43,675 nt of DNA from Elainella sp. Prado103. GTDB taxonomy: Bacteria; Cyanobacteriota; Cyanobacteriia; Elainellales; Elainellaceae. The DNA lies in the NCBI GenBank assembly GCA_025454395.1, contig JALOOM010000043.1:1-43675 (forward strand), read 5' to 3'. Below are positions 16,659 to 28,159 of this stretch, piece after piece (position 1 is the stretch's first letter; each line of letters opens with the position of its first letter). The position numbers and the translations under genes are program-made. The notes below the pieces were generated by a model. It did no database searches. It was not told the DNA's origin and saw nothing but the letters and a program-made list of their open reading frames with translations.

Positions 16659-17417
16659 CTACAAAATCGCTTCAATCTGAGAAAATTGTTTGGTTGTCAC
16701 GGTTGCCCCATCGATCAAGACAGGTTGTAGCCAACCGCCGACAAAGCCAATACAACCAGCCATGCCAGTCTGTCGAGCAATCTCGGCATCTAGCGTCGAA
16801 TCGCCAATCATCAGAGTTCGATTGGGTGCAACATCCAATTGATCAAAAATCTGAGTGAGTAATGCTGGATCAGATTTTTCTAAAAACGGTTCATTAACAC
16901 CGTGAACCGCCTGAAAATAAGTACTGAGCTGAAATCGGCATACAAACTGCTCAACCTCAATTTGGCGATCGGAAGATAGGATTGCCAGCTTTAAACCAAG
17001 TTGGTGAAGATTTTGAATTAAATCGGTCGCTCCCGGTATGAGTGGAGTCTGTTCAACCTTGTGCCCTTGCCCGAGATCTGCCTGTTGAAAAGCAGCTTGA
17101 ACAAGTTGTCGGGCTCTGACCCAAGGGATTCCCATGGCAGCGACACAGGCAGCAGCAGCAATTTCGTTTTCGAGCCGGGTTCCCACTGCCATCAAACCAG
17201 CCGGACTCAGAGCATCAGATCCGATTTGAGAGGATACTACCCCAAAAGCTTTTTGGAGAGAGGGTATTATGCCTGGCACTTGATGATTGATCAAAATGGC
17301 TCTCTGTTGGGCCAGACGCACAAGATAAGGTTCGGATTGGGCTAAGGTGCCATCTTTATCAAAAATGATGGCTTGAATGGGCTCAAAAAGCTGGCTACAA
17401 CAGCGAATTGTAATCAA
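16659..17417 (-). CDS. HAD-superfamily phosphatase
   Basis: A cytoplasmic HAD hydrolase of 252 residues, subfamily IA. Motif I is [14 protein letters not shown] (nucleophile and acid Asp near residues 20-22), motif [11 protein letters not shown], the motif III lysine lies in the [10 protein letters not shown] stretch, and motif IV is [12 protein letters not shown]. The cap domain lies between motifs I and II. It resembles phosphoglycolate phosphatases, which remove the phosphate of 2-phosphoglycolate made by Rubisco oxygenation, but the family's substrate range is wide and the assignment is only possible. The start is a TTG at 17417 with GGAG four bases upstream; no ATG exists before the catalytic motif. 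Confidence 0.88.
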   Translation of the reverse strand: MITIRCCSQLFEPIQAIIFDKDGTLAQSEPYLVRLAQQRAILINHQVPGIIPSLQKAFGVVSSQIGSDALSPAGLMAVGTRLENEIAAAACVAAMGIPWVRARQLVQAAFQQADLGQGHKVEQTPLIPGATDLIQNLHQLGLKLAILSSDRQIEVEQFVCRFQLSTYFQAVHGVNEPFLEKSDPALLTQIFDQLDVAPNRTLMIGDSTLDAEIARQTGMAGCIGFVGGWLQPVLIDGATVTTKQFSQIEAIL

Positions 17418-17463
17418 AGGGACTCCGAGAAAATCATTGCCTAAAAATAATTTGCATAAAAAT

Positions 17464-17539
17464 AGTAGAGAAGGACAACCTCCTCTACTGCTCTACTATA
17501 TTCAAAGCCTTCATTCAAAACCTTCAGATTTGAGGCTTT
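17464..17539 (-). terminator. Tandem hairpins downstream of rpsA
   Basis: Two inverted repeats lie in the 235-bp gap after the rpsA stop: AAAGCCT/AGGCTTT (17504-17510 with 17533-17539) and AGTAGAG/CTCTACT (17464-17470 with 17483-17489), both perfect 7-bp stems. No long T-run follows on the minus strand, so they would be weak or factor-assisted terminators or RNA-stabilising structures. Confidence 0.4.
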
Positions 17540-17652
17540 TACTTAGCTGAGAAGCACGACGATCGAACAAATCCAACTCACCGACCTACGCTCCATCTGG
17601 TTGAACAGCCATTGCTGCCCCTCAAGCAGTGGATGGTAGGGCTTCAGATAGA

Positions 17653-18618
17653 TTATTCCTCAATTGCCGCCGGTAGCTCTTCTTCAACAACTTCTTCCTC
17701 AACGGCAGCTTCAGGTTGGTTTTGCTGGAGCATCCGCTCACGATATTTAGCGGCCATTTCCTCAGCCTTATCGTAAACAACCTGTGGATTCTTCACCATA
17801 TCTCCCGGTTCAGGTTCAAGTTGTTTCGTTGAGAGCGAAATCCGCCCCCGTTCCGCATCCAGATCAATAATCATTACTTTCACTTCGTCATTCACATTGA
17901 AGACACTGTGAGGCGTATCAATATGATCGTGAGAAATTTCTGAGATGTGGAGCAAACCGCTGACACCACCGATATCAATGAAAGCACCGTAAGGCTTTAA
18001 GCCACGAACCGTACCAATAACCACCTCGCCGACTTCCAAACGGTTCATCTTCCGCTCAACCAGAGCTCGACGATGGCTCAGAACCAGCCGGTTGCGATCT
18101 TCATCAACCTCAAGAAACTTCAGGGGCAAATCTTCACCCACCAAATCTTCTTTGGGCTTGCGAGTGCTGATGTGAGAACCCGGAATGAATCCGCGTAGCC
18201 CTTCAATCCGGACAAGGGCACCACCGCGATTCGTCGCGAATACCGCCGACCGAACCGTTGCGTCCTCGGCTTGGAGTTGACGCACCCGATCCCAGGCCCG
18301 CATGTACTCGATGCGGCGGATAGAAAGGGTGAGCTGTCCATCCTCGTTTTCGTCTGTGAGGATGAAAAACTCGCGCGTTTCATTAGATTGCAGAACTTCT
18401 TCCGGGCTGTCAATTCGGTTAATCGACATTTCCTGAATCGGAATATAAGCGGCTGTCTTCGCGCCGATGTCAATCAGGGCACCCCTTGGTTCGATACTGA
18501 AAACGGTACCTGCCACAATCTGCCCAGGACTGTAGTGGTAATCGTATTTGTCGAGAAGCGCAGCGAAATCCTCGTGGGTAAAGCCTATATCCATTACAAC
18601 AGTGTTCTGATTGACCAT
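17653..18618 (-). CDS. rpsA: 30S ribosomal protein S1
   Basis: RNA-binding ribosomal protein that helps mRNA load on the 30S subunit. The 321-residue form with three S1 (OB-fold) repeats is the usual cyanobacterial type, shorter than the six-repeat E. coli protein. Repeat 1 starts at YSPGQIVAGTVFSIEPRGALIDIG, repeat 2 runs through AVFATNRGGALVRIEGLRGFIPGSH, and the best-conserved repeat 3 is VGEVVIGTVRGLKPYGAFIDIGGVSGLLHISEISHDHI. The tail is acidic (AAVEEEVVEEELPAAIEE). ATG 18618 is used; an internal methionine (VVMDIGF) seven codons later is an alternative. The gene lies in a minus-strand block with ictB upstream and a HAD gene downstream. Confidence 0.97.
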   Translation of the reverse strand: MVNQNTVVMDIGFTHEDFAALLDKYDYHYSPGQIVAGTVFSIEPRGALIDIGAKTAAYIPIQEMSINRIDSPEEVLQSNETREFFILTDENEDGQLTLSIRRIEYMRAWDRVRQLQAEDATVRSAVFATNRGGALVRIEGLRGFIPGSHISTRKPKEDLVGEDLPLKFLEVDEDRNRLVLSHRRALVERKMNRLEVGEVVIGTVRGLKPYGAFIDIGGVSGLLHISEISHDHIDTPHSVFNVNDEVKVMIIDLDAERGRISLSTKQLEPEPGDMVKNPQVVYDKAEEMAAKYRERMLQQNQPEAAVEEEVVEEELPAAIEE

Positions 18619-18827
18619 GCGATGCGTTTCCTGGTTGTTATCTCCGCTAATGAACGATATTGGTCTAACAAGATTAGTACTGAATTGGTCTGTAATGACA
18701 CAATCGCCCTAGTGACACAGCAACCAAACGATCGATCGACGGAGCGTCAACCGATGGATGGCAGCCTGATAGACTTTATTTTAAGAGAGCAAGCTCTGAT
18801 AAAGAACGTTAGACCACAGGTATATCA

Positions 18828-20249
18828 TCATAGCTCAGATTTGGGGACAACACCAAGGGCTCCAGGAAAATCTCTGGCATCTTCAGATGGTTTATGGTAG
18901 AAGCTTGACACAATGGCTAGCATCAACCACCAAAGGGTACTAATTTGGGGGCGGTACCAGACTGTATCAACGAGCCCATGGGCTAACATACCCGTCATGG
19001 TCGCTAAGGATGCCATCAACCAAAATCCCTCGCGGTTTCCCGTCTGCCGCAACTGTTGCAGTTGATTCCAGCCCTGACTAAAAGCAGTTAACACCAGCCA
19101 GATGAAGCAAGCTAGCCCGATAATGCCGGTCTCAACCGCCACCTCTAAAAAGATCGAATAGGCACTTAGGGCGGTATAGCCCGTTTGTTGATACTGAGGA
19201 TAGACGCGGTTAAACGCATCATTGCCAGGGCCGATCCCCAAAATAGGCCGATCCTTAATCATTTCGATCACAGCCATCCAGACGTTAATCCGGAAATTGT
19301 TACTGCTGTCTTCGCGACCACTGAACATGCTCATGACTCGATCGCGCAGAGGAGCAACCGCAATCACCGCCAGTCCCACCACTACTACAGCAATCCCTAA
19401 CAGGATCGGTAATGCCCAAGTGCGCCAGAACCGGGGAAGATGAATGCTGAACCAGTGGATGAGCAAGATCAGCAGACAGAAGCAGGACAGCATGAAGCCG
19501 ATCCACCCCCCGCGGCTAAAGGTTAAGACCAGGCAAGTAGAGTTAGCAAGCCACATAATCACTGCCAAGGCTTTGGGAATCCAGCGTTTCCAGGCAAAAA
19601 CTGCTGCCGCACTAAATATGACTGCCGGAATCAGATAACCTGCCAGCAGGTTCGGATTGCCTAAAAAACTATAAACCCGCGTAGTTCCGGCCAAAGTCGA
19701 TTCTGGGTCAACCCAAGTCGCTAAAGCATCTGCCCCAAAAAACCACTGCCTCAGCCCAAAAATACTGACCATCAGCGCGGTCAACAAATAAACGGTAATG
19801 AGAATCGATCGCAACCGTGATGAGCGCAACACTCTGGCAAGGAGGAAAAACAGCAGTCCATAGAGGGTGAGTTTTGATAATCCTTCGATTGCTGCCCCAC
19901 GTACCGGCGACAGGGCGGTTGCCACAACGGCAATTCCCCAGTAGAGTAACACTAAGAAATGCAACGGTGTAATCCCGGATCCGACATCAGCGTCATCTGA
20001 AAGTGTCAGTAAGATCCAGTAGGCGGCACAGGCAAGTAACAAAACGCCAATCAAAGTTGTCGAGGCAAAGGGGGCGATGCCCAGGACAACCATAGCCAGC
20101 AGACTACCCAAGGGCTCTGCCCATTGCATGAACCAGCTCCCCTGTCTCCAAGTTCTCAGCAATCCGATCAGGTGCCGCAACTGGCTGGCTCGTATCCATT
20201 GGTGGGCAGGGAAATGGATTAAAGTTAAGTTCTGCCAAGTTAAACTCAT
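18828..20249 (-). CDS. ictB: IctB-type multispan membrane protein
   Basis: An integral membrane protein of 473 residues with about ten to twelve hydrophobic helices, in the O-antigen ligase/Wzy_C superfamily. IctB was first reported as a factor for inorganic carbon accumulation in Synechococcus; whether it transports bicarbonate is disputed. Family landmarks are LVLTFSRGGWIGF, the periplasmic loop FRINVWMAVIEMIKDRPILGIGPGNDAFNRVYPQYQ and VETGIIGLACFIW. The N-terminal WQNLTLIHFPAHQWIRASQL is typical of cyanobacterial IctB. ATG 20249 is chosen because the similarity starts there; the frame is open upstream to 20453 without conserved sequence. It precedes rpsA on the same strand with a 209-bp gap. 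Confidence 0.88.
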   Translation of the reverse strand: MSLTWQNLTLIHFPAHQWIRASQLRHLIGLLRTWRQGSWFMQWAEPLGSLLAMVVLGIAPFASTTLIGVLLLACAAYWILLTLSDDADVGSGITPLHFLVLLYWGIAVVATALSPVRGAAIEGLSKLTLYGLLFFLLARVLRSSRLRSILITVYLLTALMVSIFGLRQWFFGADALATWVDPESTLAGTTRVYSFLGNPNLLAGYLIPAVIFSAAAVFAWKRWIPKALAVIMWLANSTCLVLTFSRGGWIGFMLSCFCLLILLIHWFSIHLPRFWRTWALPILLGIAVVVVGLAVIAVAPLRDRVMSMFSGREDSSNNFRINVWMAVIEMIKDRPILGIGPGNDAFNRVYPQYQQTGYTALSAYSIFLEVAVETGIIGLACFIWLVLTAFSQGWNQLQQLRQTGNREGFWLMASLATMTGMLAHGLVDTVWYRPQISTLWWLMLAIVSSFYHKPSEDARDFPGALGVVPKSEL

Positions 20250-22261
<2,012 letters not shown>

Positions 22262-23200
22262 AGCGGTTCTACGCAGCTCCAGAGGGCGATCTAGAAGGGG
22301 CGATCCAGAGGGGTAATTCAGAGAGTTAATTAGAGGGCAATCCTAAGTCATTGCTCTAGCGAGGGTGGGATCGCTTTCCCTGGAAAGTGAGGATTTTCAA
22401 TTTTCCTGAAGTAGCGAGGGTAGACAGCCGTCGCCAAGCGCAGCCTGGGCGAGCAAAAGCAGCCAGATCACGGAACCCCCTGTCCTGTTTTGCTACACTG
22501 ACAACAGTCAGTTCTGTAAAATTTCGGTTTTAGCATTTATCTGTCTGTTACTTTACTCTACAATTTGATCACAGGATTTTGATCAATTGTTTAGATTTGG
22601 GCTCTTCCTCCTCAATTTGGTCTATGTTTGGCTAAGTCTCAGTCTAGGTGTTCTCATCTCGTCTGAGAGTAAGCGATTTAGTAGTAAGTTCCACACTTAA
22701 ACAAGGGCTCCCCCTTTATTTTCATGTCTTTACCCCTTAACAGCCTCTCTCTACCGATAGACTGTTAATCCCTCACACAAACTCGTATTCAAATTTTGGG
22801 GTGATTGCCCCAGTAACCCAAGAACGGAGCTTAGCGCGTGAAAGATCACTATCGATTCTCCCCGTCTTGCTCAACTGCAACTTTGCTATCGATGTTCTGG
22901 TTCGATGCCATGGTTGCTCACGCGGGGGCTTTGACCCTGATTCCAGTTGGTGTTGATCGGATCGCATCAATGAACACACTGGAATGAACCGCACTGAAAT
23001 GAACCGCACTGAAATGAACCGCACTGAGTTGATCTAGCGCACAGGGTTTGTTCGAAAGGGTCACTGCATTTACCCTTCGTTTTCGCTAACAATTTGGTCT
23101 TAGTTGAGGTGATGTTGGCTAGTGTTGCAGCCGATCGCTTCATTCTCGCCAAGCTTGATGTTTTACGCTGATATCCTTTTGTCTCCTAGGATTAGATCAC
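22262..23200 (+). other. Non-coding region between hetR and the C-terminal protease
   Basis: About 0.94 kb without a convincing gene. Visible elements are the hairpin ACTGAC/GTCAGT at 22497-22512 (4-nt loop), a GGGG/CCCC hairpin at about 22797-22810, two TAGCGAGGGT words (about 22359 and 22413) and a 15-bp tandem array. A GTG-started frame of 49 codons (22839-22988) lacks recognisable similarity. The last 150 bp presumably hold the protease promoter. Confidence 0.5.
22981..23025 (+). repeat. Tandem repeat, 15 bp x 3
   Basis: Three 15-bp units GAAATGAACCGCACT, the first with one change. Because 15 is a multiple of three, it leaves frames open on the minus strand reading RFISV repeatedly. This is a by-product of the repeat and not a gene. 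Confidence 0.9.
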
Positions 23201-24520
23201 ATGAAGCAAGTTCGTGATTCGTTCCGCCTCCTGCCCCTTGCCCTTGCCACCTGCGCTACGACAACAACGCTGAACTTGAAAGCTCCTGCACAGGCAGCTT
23301 TTCACGATAGCCCGAAAGCAGTCCTTGATGAAGCTTGGCAGATCGTCAATCGGGAATATGTAGACACCTCTTTCAATCAAGTAGACTGGCAGACAGTTCG
23401 GGAAGACTTGCTGAGTCGGCGTTATAGCAATACTCAAGAAGCCTACCTCGCACTTAGGCAGGAGCTAGAGCGGCTGGGCGATCCCTACACTCGCTTCCTC
23501 GATCCGGAGCAATATCGGGCTTTAACCAGCCAAACCTCAGGAGAGTTGTCAGGAGTCGGCATTCGCTTGAAGCTCGATCCCTCTTCTCAAATCCTGACTG
23601 TGGTAGAACCGATCGCCAACTCTCCGGCTAGTACGGCTGGCATTCGTCCGGGCGATCAAATATTGGAGATTGATGGGAAGCCTACCCGAGGCATGACCGT
23701 CGAAGATGCTTCTCGATTGATTCAAGGAGAAGTGGGAACCGCCATTACCCTCAAGATTCAGCGCAGCGGTCAAAGCCCGTTCGAGATGCCCCTGACTCGT
23801 GCCCGCATCGAATTACCCAATGTTAGCTCGGTTTTGCGGCAGGAAGGGAGCGGCCGAATTGGCTATATCCGATTAACAGAATTTAGTGGTCATGCACCGG
23901 AGCAGATGCGACGAGCAATCCAACAATTATTGGACGAAGGGGCAGAAGGGTTTGTGCTGGATCTGCGAGGTAATCCCGGCGGCTTGTTGCAAGCTAGCAT
24001 CGAAATTTCACGGCTCTGGCTAGATTCTGGCTCGATCGTGCGAACCGTGAATCGAACCGGGAAGAGCGAGGAGATTAAAGCGAACCAAACGGCGGTCACC
24101 CAGTTGCCCCTTGCGGTATTGGTCGATGGGGGATCGGCCAGCTCCAGCGAAATCTTGACGGGCGCTTTGATGGATAACAACCGAGCGGTCGTGGTAGGGA
24201 GCCAAACATTTGGCAAGGCATTGGTGCAGTCGGTGCATCCACTCTCAGATGGATCGGGGCTAGCCGTGACGATCGCCCACTATTACACCCCCGGTGGCAT
24301 TGATATCAGTCATCGTGGAATTACTCCAGATATTGAAATTAATCTCACGGAAGGGCAGCGGCGGGTGTTGGCTGGGAATCAGGGGCTGATTGGTACCCTG
24401 CAAGACCCGCAGTATCGCCAAGCTGTGAGTGCATTGGAATCTACAATTGCCCGACGACGGACTTCGACCCCTCCTTCGTTAGGCTTGAATGTGGGTGAGG
24501 AAACCATGCGGTCGAATTAA
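23201..24520 (+). CDS. Carboxyl-terminal processing protease (S41A)
   Basis: An exported serine protease of the CtpA/B/C family that cleaves near the C-terminus of target proteins in the lumen or periplasm; the best-known target is the photosystem II D1 precursor, processed by CtpA. Residues 1-32 form a signal peptide ending near APAQAAF. A Ctp N-terminal helical region follows, then a PDZ domain ([20 protein letters not shown] ... [16 protein letters not shown]). The catalytic domain has the serine in GGSASSSEI and the lysine in TFGKALVQ, the standard Ser-Lys dyad. Which paralog (A, B or C) it is cannot be settled from this sequence alone. Its stop overlaps the stop of the convergent leuA by three bases. 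Confidence 0.93.
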   Translation: MKQVRDSFRLLPLALATCATTTTLNLKAPAQAAFHDSPKAVLDEAWQIVNREYVDTSFNQVDWQTVREDLLSRRYSNTQEAYLALRQELERLGDPYTRFLDPEQYRALTSQTSGELSGVGIRLKLDPSSQILTVVEPIANSPASTAGIRPGDQILEIDGKPTRGMTVEDASRLIQGEVGTAITLKIQRSGQSPFEMPLTRARIELPNVSSVLRQEGSGRIGYIRLTEFSGHAPEQMRRAIQQLLDEGAEGFVLDLRGNPGGLLQASIEISRLWLDSGSIVRTVNRTGKSEEIKANQTAVTQLPLAVLVDGGSASSSEILTGALMDNNRAVVVGSQTFGKALVQSVHPLSDGSGLAVTIAHYYTPGGIDISHRGITPDIEINLTEGQRRVLAGNQGLIGTLQDPQYRQAVSALESTIARRRTSTPPSLGLNVGEETMRSN

Positions 24521-26157
24521 AACAAGATACCGGCAGTATCGTAGGCTGACTGCTGCGCCTGGTTCAGTTGGGCTTGGCTGTGCAGATGGCGATGCAAACG
24601 ATTGAGGGCGTTGATGTAGGCATGGGCTGCCGCAACGATAATGTCGGTATCAGAGGATTGCCCGGTAAAGCAGGAATGATCCTCCGATCGTAATCTGACT
24701 GTAACTGTGCCCAGGGCATCCAATCCAGCAGTGACCGATTGCACCGAAAATTCGATCAGTTGATTGGGAATAGAAACCAATTGATCGATCGATCGATAAA
24801 CAGCATCGATCGGGCCAGTCCCAACCGCAGCATGGGTGACGATTTTGCCATCTGGTTTCAGGATGGTGATCGTGGCAGTGGGACAGGTGCAATCTCCGCA
24901 GGTTACCTGAACATGCTCTAATTGAAAGCCCGCTTCGATCGCGACTTGTAATTCATCCTGAATGATCGCTTCCAAATCCCAATCGGATACTTCTTTTTTC
25001 TTGTCCGCAACGTCTTTAAAGCGGTGAAACGCTTTGTTGAGATCGGCTTCACTGAGGTCAAACCCCAGGGTCTGGAGGCGCGATCGAAAGGCATTACGCC
25101 CAGAATGCTTACCCAAGACAATCTGGTTCTCCGTCAGACCAATCGTCGTGGCATCCATAATCTCGTAGGTTTCGCGATATTTCAGCACCCCATCCTGGTG
25201 AATGCCAGATTCATGGGCAAAAGCATTGGCTCCTACGATCGCTTTGTTGGCTTGGACTGAGAGTCCGGTGAGGTGGGAGACGAGGCGAGAGGTTTTGTAA
25301 ATTTCTGAAGGTCTGATCCGGGTCAGGGGGGACTCCGAATCAATAGGGCGACCGAGAAATGGGTTGTAATAGGCTTTGCGAACTTCTAGCCCCATGACAA
25401 TTTCTTCTAGGGCAGCGTTGCCAGCCCGTTCCCCAATACCATTGACTGTACATTCGATCTGGCGCACCCCATGTTCGATCGCGACCAGGGCGTTTGCGGT
25501 GGCTAATCCCAGATCGTTCTGGGTATGAATGGAAAGGATCACCCGATCGATCCCAGGAACATTGGCTCGAATCGATTGGATGAACTGCTCCATCTCCTTA
25601 GGAGTCCGATAGCCGACGGTATCCGGGATGTTGATTGTAGTCGCACCAGACTGGATGGCTTGCGCAATCACCTCATAGAGGTAGCCCAATTCAGTCCGAG
25701 TGGCATCCATGGGCGAAAACTCCACATCTGCAACGAAGGTTTTGGCGTAGGCAACCATTTCCGCTACGATCGCCAACACTTCAGCACGGGTTTTGCGCAA
25801 CTGATATTGCAAATGGATATCAGAGGCCGAAATAAAGACATGAATGCGGGGACGCACTGCCGGTTTCAGCGCTTCAGCCGCAGCTTGAATGTCCGATCGG
25901 ATCGCTCGCGCCAAACTACAAATAATTGGACTTTGCTCACCCCCTCCCACTTGAGCTGCAATCATCCGTACCGCAGCAAAATCACCCGGACTAGCAGCCG
26001 CAAAACCCGCCTCGATCACATCGACTCCCAGTTGGGCCAACTGTTGAGCGATGAGGAGTTTTTCCTCAGCATTGAGTGTTGCACCAGGCGATTGCTCACC
26101 GTCGCGGAGAGTCGTGTCAAAGATGATGACGCGATCGGGCTGCATTGGCATACTCAT
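24517..26157 (-). CDS. leuA: 2-isopropylmalate synthase
   Basis: First committed enzyme of leucine synthesis: condenses acetyl-CoA with 2-oxoisovalerate. The TIM barrel begins with [19 protein letters not shown], whose Arg and Asp bind substrate and metal. Metal-binding and dyad stretches include [20 protein letters not shown] (HxH-like region) and [15 protein letters not shown]. Residues from about 400 form the C-terminal regulatory domain that binds leucine for feedback inhibition ([13 protein letters not shown] ... [13 protein letters not shown]). The 546-residue length is normal for LeuA. ATG 26157 and a second ATG two codons later are both possible starts. The GntR gene diverges from it; the 232-bp region between them carries repeats and operators. 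Confidence 0.97.
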   Translation of the reverse strand: MSMPMQPDRVIIFDTTLRDGEQSPGATLNAEEKLLIAQQLAQLGVDVIEAGFAAASPGDFAAVRMIAAQVGGGEQSPIICSLARAIRSDIQAAAEALKPAVRPRIHVFISASDIHLQYQLRKTRAEVLAIVAEMVAYAKTFVADVEFSPMDATRTELGYLYEVIAQAIQSGATTINIPDTVGYRTPKEMEQFIQSIRANVPGIDRVILSIHTQNDLGLATANALVAIEHGVRQIECTVNGIGERAGNAALEEIVMGLEVRKAYYNPFLGRPIDSESPLTRIRPSEIYKTSRLVSHLTGLSVQANKAIVGANAFAHESGIHQDGVLKYRETYEIMDATTIGLTENQIVLGKHSGRNAFRSRLQTLGFDLSEADLNKAFHRFKDVADKKKEVSDWDLEAIIQDELQVAIEAGFQLEHVQVTCGDCTCPTATITILKPDGKIVTHAAVGTGPIDAVYRSIDQLVSIPNQLIEFSVQSVTAGLDALGTVTVRLRSEDHSCFTGQSSDTDIIVAAAHAYINALNRLHRHLHSQAQLNQAQQSAYDTAGILF

Positions 26158-26220
26158 GGCTTACTCCTGCCTTCGTTTTATGACCCAGACTGATTACAAT
26201 TACTCAGACTTATTACAATT

Positions 26221-26323
26221 ACCCAGACTGATTATTCAGGCTAATTACTCAGCTTGATCACTCAAGATCCATCACCCAGACTGATTATTCAGGCTAATTA
26301 CTCAGCTTGATCACTCAAGATCC
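26221..26323 (+). repeat. Perfect direct repeat, 50 bp x 2
   Basis: A 50-bp sequence starting ACCCAGACTGATTATTCAGG and ending CTCAAGATCC occurs at 26221-26270 and again, without change, at 26274-26323, separated by ATC. Degenerate shorter copies of the ATTACTCAGAC-type word extend back to 26185. It lies between the divergent leuA and GntR genes, so it may affect both promoters. Confidence 0.92.
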
Positions 26324-26341
26324 GGATATTTGGGATATTGG

Positions 26342-26384
26342 ATATTGTATACGATTTTTGGATATCGTATATGGGATACGATAT
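26342..26384 (+). promoter_or_regulatory. Operator array before the GntR gene
   Basis: A 9-bp half-site ATATYGTAT occurs three times: ATATTGTAT (26342-26350), ATATCGTAT (26362-26370) and, inverted, ATACGATAT (26376-26384). The last two form a perfect inverted repeat with a 5-bp spacer ending five bases before the GntR ATG. The first two are spaced 20 bp, close to two helical turns. The first site also contains TTGTATAC, a core typical of FCD-type GntR operators. Autoregulation of the adjacent GntR gene is the simplest reading; the array may also act on leuA. Confidence 0.6.
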
Positions 26385-26389
26385 AAAAT

Positions 26390-27091
26390 ATGGACTTAAC
26401 CGATTTAGCAGCTTCCGTGCTGCAACACCAAAAAAGCACCCCTGACCTAATTGCCAATGCATTGCGGCAAGCCATCCAACTGGGTCTGTTTCGTGAAGGG
26501 CAATCTCTGCGCCAAGATGAAATTGCCACTCAGTTCGGAGTCAGCCGAATTCCGGTACGAGAAGCCCTGCGCCAATTAGAAATGCAAGGTTTAGTCGTGT
26601 TTCATCCCAATCGGGGCGCAATGGTAGCGAGTTTATCGCCCCAAGAAGCTGAAGAAATCTGTGAAATTCGGATCGCACTTGAGTCGATGGCACTGCAATT
26701 AGCGATCCCCAACTTGACCACGACCGATCTGGAGCGAGCCGCTACCGTCCTCACAGCAACCGAGCAATCCGCCGATTACAACCAATGGGCAGAACTGAAC
26801 TGGCAATTTCACGCCGCGCTCTACCTCCCTGCCAACCGACCCAAGTTGTTGGGACTGATTCAAACCTTACATGTCAATGTCGATCGCTATATTCGCGTCC
26901 AGATGAAAGCTTTAGATTATCGGCAACAGAGCCAATCAGAACACCATGCTCTGTTAGCCGCTTGTCAACAACAGCAAGTCGATTTAGCAGTGACCCTTTT
27001 GCGGCAGCATATCAGCCGAGCCGCAGCCGAGTTGGTTGTCTACTTGCAGGCGCAATTGTCTGGGCAGGCGCAATTGTCTGGGCAAGCATAA
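26390..27091 (+). CDS. GntR family regulator, FCD subfamily
   Basis: A ligand-responsive DNA-binding repressor of 233 residues. Residues about 15-80 form the winged helix-turn-helix (SLRQDEIATQFGVSRIPVREALRQLE, then a wing VFHPNRGAMVASLS). Residues about 85-215 are the all-helical FCD domain (AEEICEIRIALESMALQLAI), with histidines in WQFHAALYLP and QSEHHALLAA that usually hold a metal and contact an organic acid. The ligand is unknown. The last 13 residues (AQLSGQAQLSGQA) come from a tandem DNA repeat that also supplies the stop codon. No ribosome binding site precedes the ATG; an operator array lies there instead. It is divergent from leuA. Confidence 0.93.
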   Translation: MDLTDLAASVLQHQKSTPDLIANALRQAIQLGLFREGQSLRQDEIATQFGVSRIPVREALRQLEMQGLVVFHPNRGAMVASLSPQEAEEICEIRIALESMALQLAIPNLTTTDLERAATVLTATEQSADYNQWAELNWQFHAALYLPANRPKLLGLIQTLHVNVDRYIRVQMKALDYRQQSQSEHHALLAACQQQQVDLAVTLLRQHISRAAAELVVYLQAQLSGQAQLSGQA

Positions 27092-27136
27092 TTGTCTGGG
27101 CAGGCGCAATTGTCTGGGCAAGCATAATTGTCTGGG
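27047..27136 (+). repeat. Tandem repeat, 18 bp x 5, spanning a stop codon
   Basis: Five 18-bp units: CAGGCGCAATTGTCTGGG (units 1, 2, 4) and CAAGCATAATTGTCTGGG (units 3, 5). The first two and a half units encode the end of the GntR protein. The variant in unit 3 contains the TAA stop (27089-27091). Since 18 is divisible by three, copy-number changes upstream of unit 3 alter the protein by whole AQLSGQ blocks. Confidence 0.95.
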
Positions 27137-27193
27137 CAGACCGGCGATCGACATTCTCGTTTGAGCAGATCAAGCTAAATAAGCCAGCCGACC

Positions 27194-28051
27194 TTAGCCA
27201 CGCGCATAGGCTGCAGAAGGGGTTGCAGTCTGAAACTCAACTTTTCGATAGGGTAAAGGCTTGACTCCTCGCGAGACCTGATGCACCCACCACACCTCGG
27301 AGGTGTTCACCTCAGCAAATCCGGCCGTTTCCATCCACTGATCAAGTCGTCCCGCTGCATAATCTTTAATATAAGGTTCCTCAAACACCTGAGTTAGCCA
27401 GTCGGTTTGCCGGAGAGTGGCTTGATTGCCATCCAGAATCAGCACTTCCCCGCCCGATCGCAACAATCGAAAGCACTCTTGCAGAATATTGCAAGCCACG
27501 AGTGGTGGAGTTTCGTGAAACAGCAGGGAAGCGGTCACTAAATCAAAACTAGAGTCAGGAAACCCCGTATGTTCTGCATTGCCATGCAGCCAGCGGATCG
27601 TTAAACCGAGCGGTTGAGCCTTGTCTTCCGCCACCACCAACATATAAGGCGACAGATCAAGACCGATCACCTCAGATTGGGGAAAGGCTTTTTTGAGTAA
27701 CAGCGTTGTGGAACCCGTGCCACAGCCCAGATCCAGAATGCGACGCGGCTGACCCTGGATCCGGTCGATTAGCTCCTTGCGCACCCAAGTTTCATTGGGC
27801 GGTAGCACATATTGGGTGATCGGATCATAGGTGATCGCCGCGTCAACGCTGAGATAGCCGTTTTTGACCCCATGAAAATTTTGCTGATAGTAGCTGGGGT
27901 AAACCACTTCCGATCGCTCAAGTCGATCCCGTTCCGCTTGCCAATCTTTACTTTGCCGATATTTCAATAGGGCTTCCCGATCAATCAAGAAATTGAACAT
28001 CGGGGCAAGAAATCGATCGAATAAAGTGTCGGGCGGTGCCATAGTCATCAA
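27194..28051 (-). CDS. Class I SAM-dependent methyltransferase
   Basis: A cytoplasmic methyltransferase of 285 residues. The Rossmann core starts with RRILDLGCGTGSTTLLLKKA (motif I, SAM binding, near residue 97), acidic loop VIGLDLSPYML (motif II), then LHGNAEHTGFPDSSFDLVTAS (motifs III-IV) and LRSGGEVLILDGNQ (motif VI). An N-terminal extension of about 90 residues, rich in aromatics (VVYPSYYQQNFHGVKNGYLS), resembles that of small-molecule methyltransferases of the UbiE/Coq5-like group, and the acceptor is therefore probably a lipid-like or phenolic compound. This is inference. No pathway partner is adjacent. Confidence 0.88.
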   Translation of the reverse strand: MMTMAPPDTLFDRFLAPMFNFLIDREALLKYRQSKDWQAERDRLERSEVVYPSYYQQNFHGVKNGYLSVDAAITYDPITQYVLPPNETWVRKELIDRIQGQPRRILDLGCGTGSTTLLLKKAFPQSEVIGLDLSPYMLVVAEDKAQPLGLTIRWLHGNAEHTGFPDSSFDLVTASLLFHETPPLVACNILQECFRLLRSGGEVLILDGNQATLRQTDWLTQVFEEPYIKDYAAGRLDQWMETAGFAEVNTSEVWWVHQVSRGVKPLPYRKVEFQTATPSAAYARG

Positions 28052-28159
28052 GCAATATAAGGAGTCAAATGTATGGTAACGAGCAATTCATCGCTTGGGA
28101 ATCAACTGGGAATCAACCATACAGAATATTGAATTTCGCAAATATTTAATTTTCGTTGC

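Noticed and set aside
22839-22988. GTG-started 49-codon frame after hetR, tested as a PatX-like inhibitor
   Set aside because: It has no signal peptide and no RG(S/T)GR-type pentapeptide.
22773-23152. Minus-strand frames with RFISVRFISVRFIPV or FQCGSFQCGSFQC
   Set aside because: They are produced by the 15-bp tandem repeat at 22981-23025 and have no other protein-like sequence.
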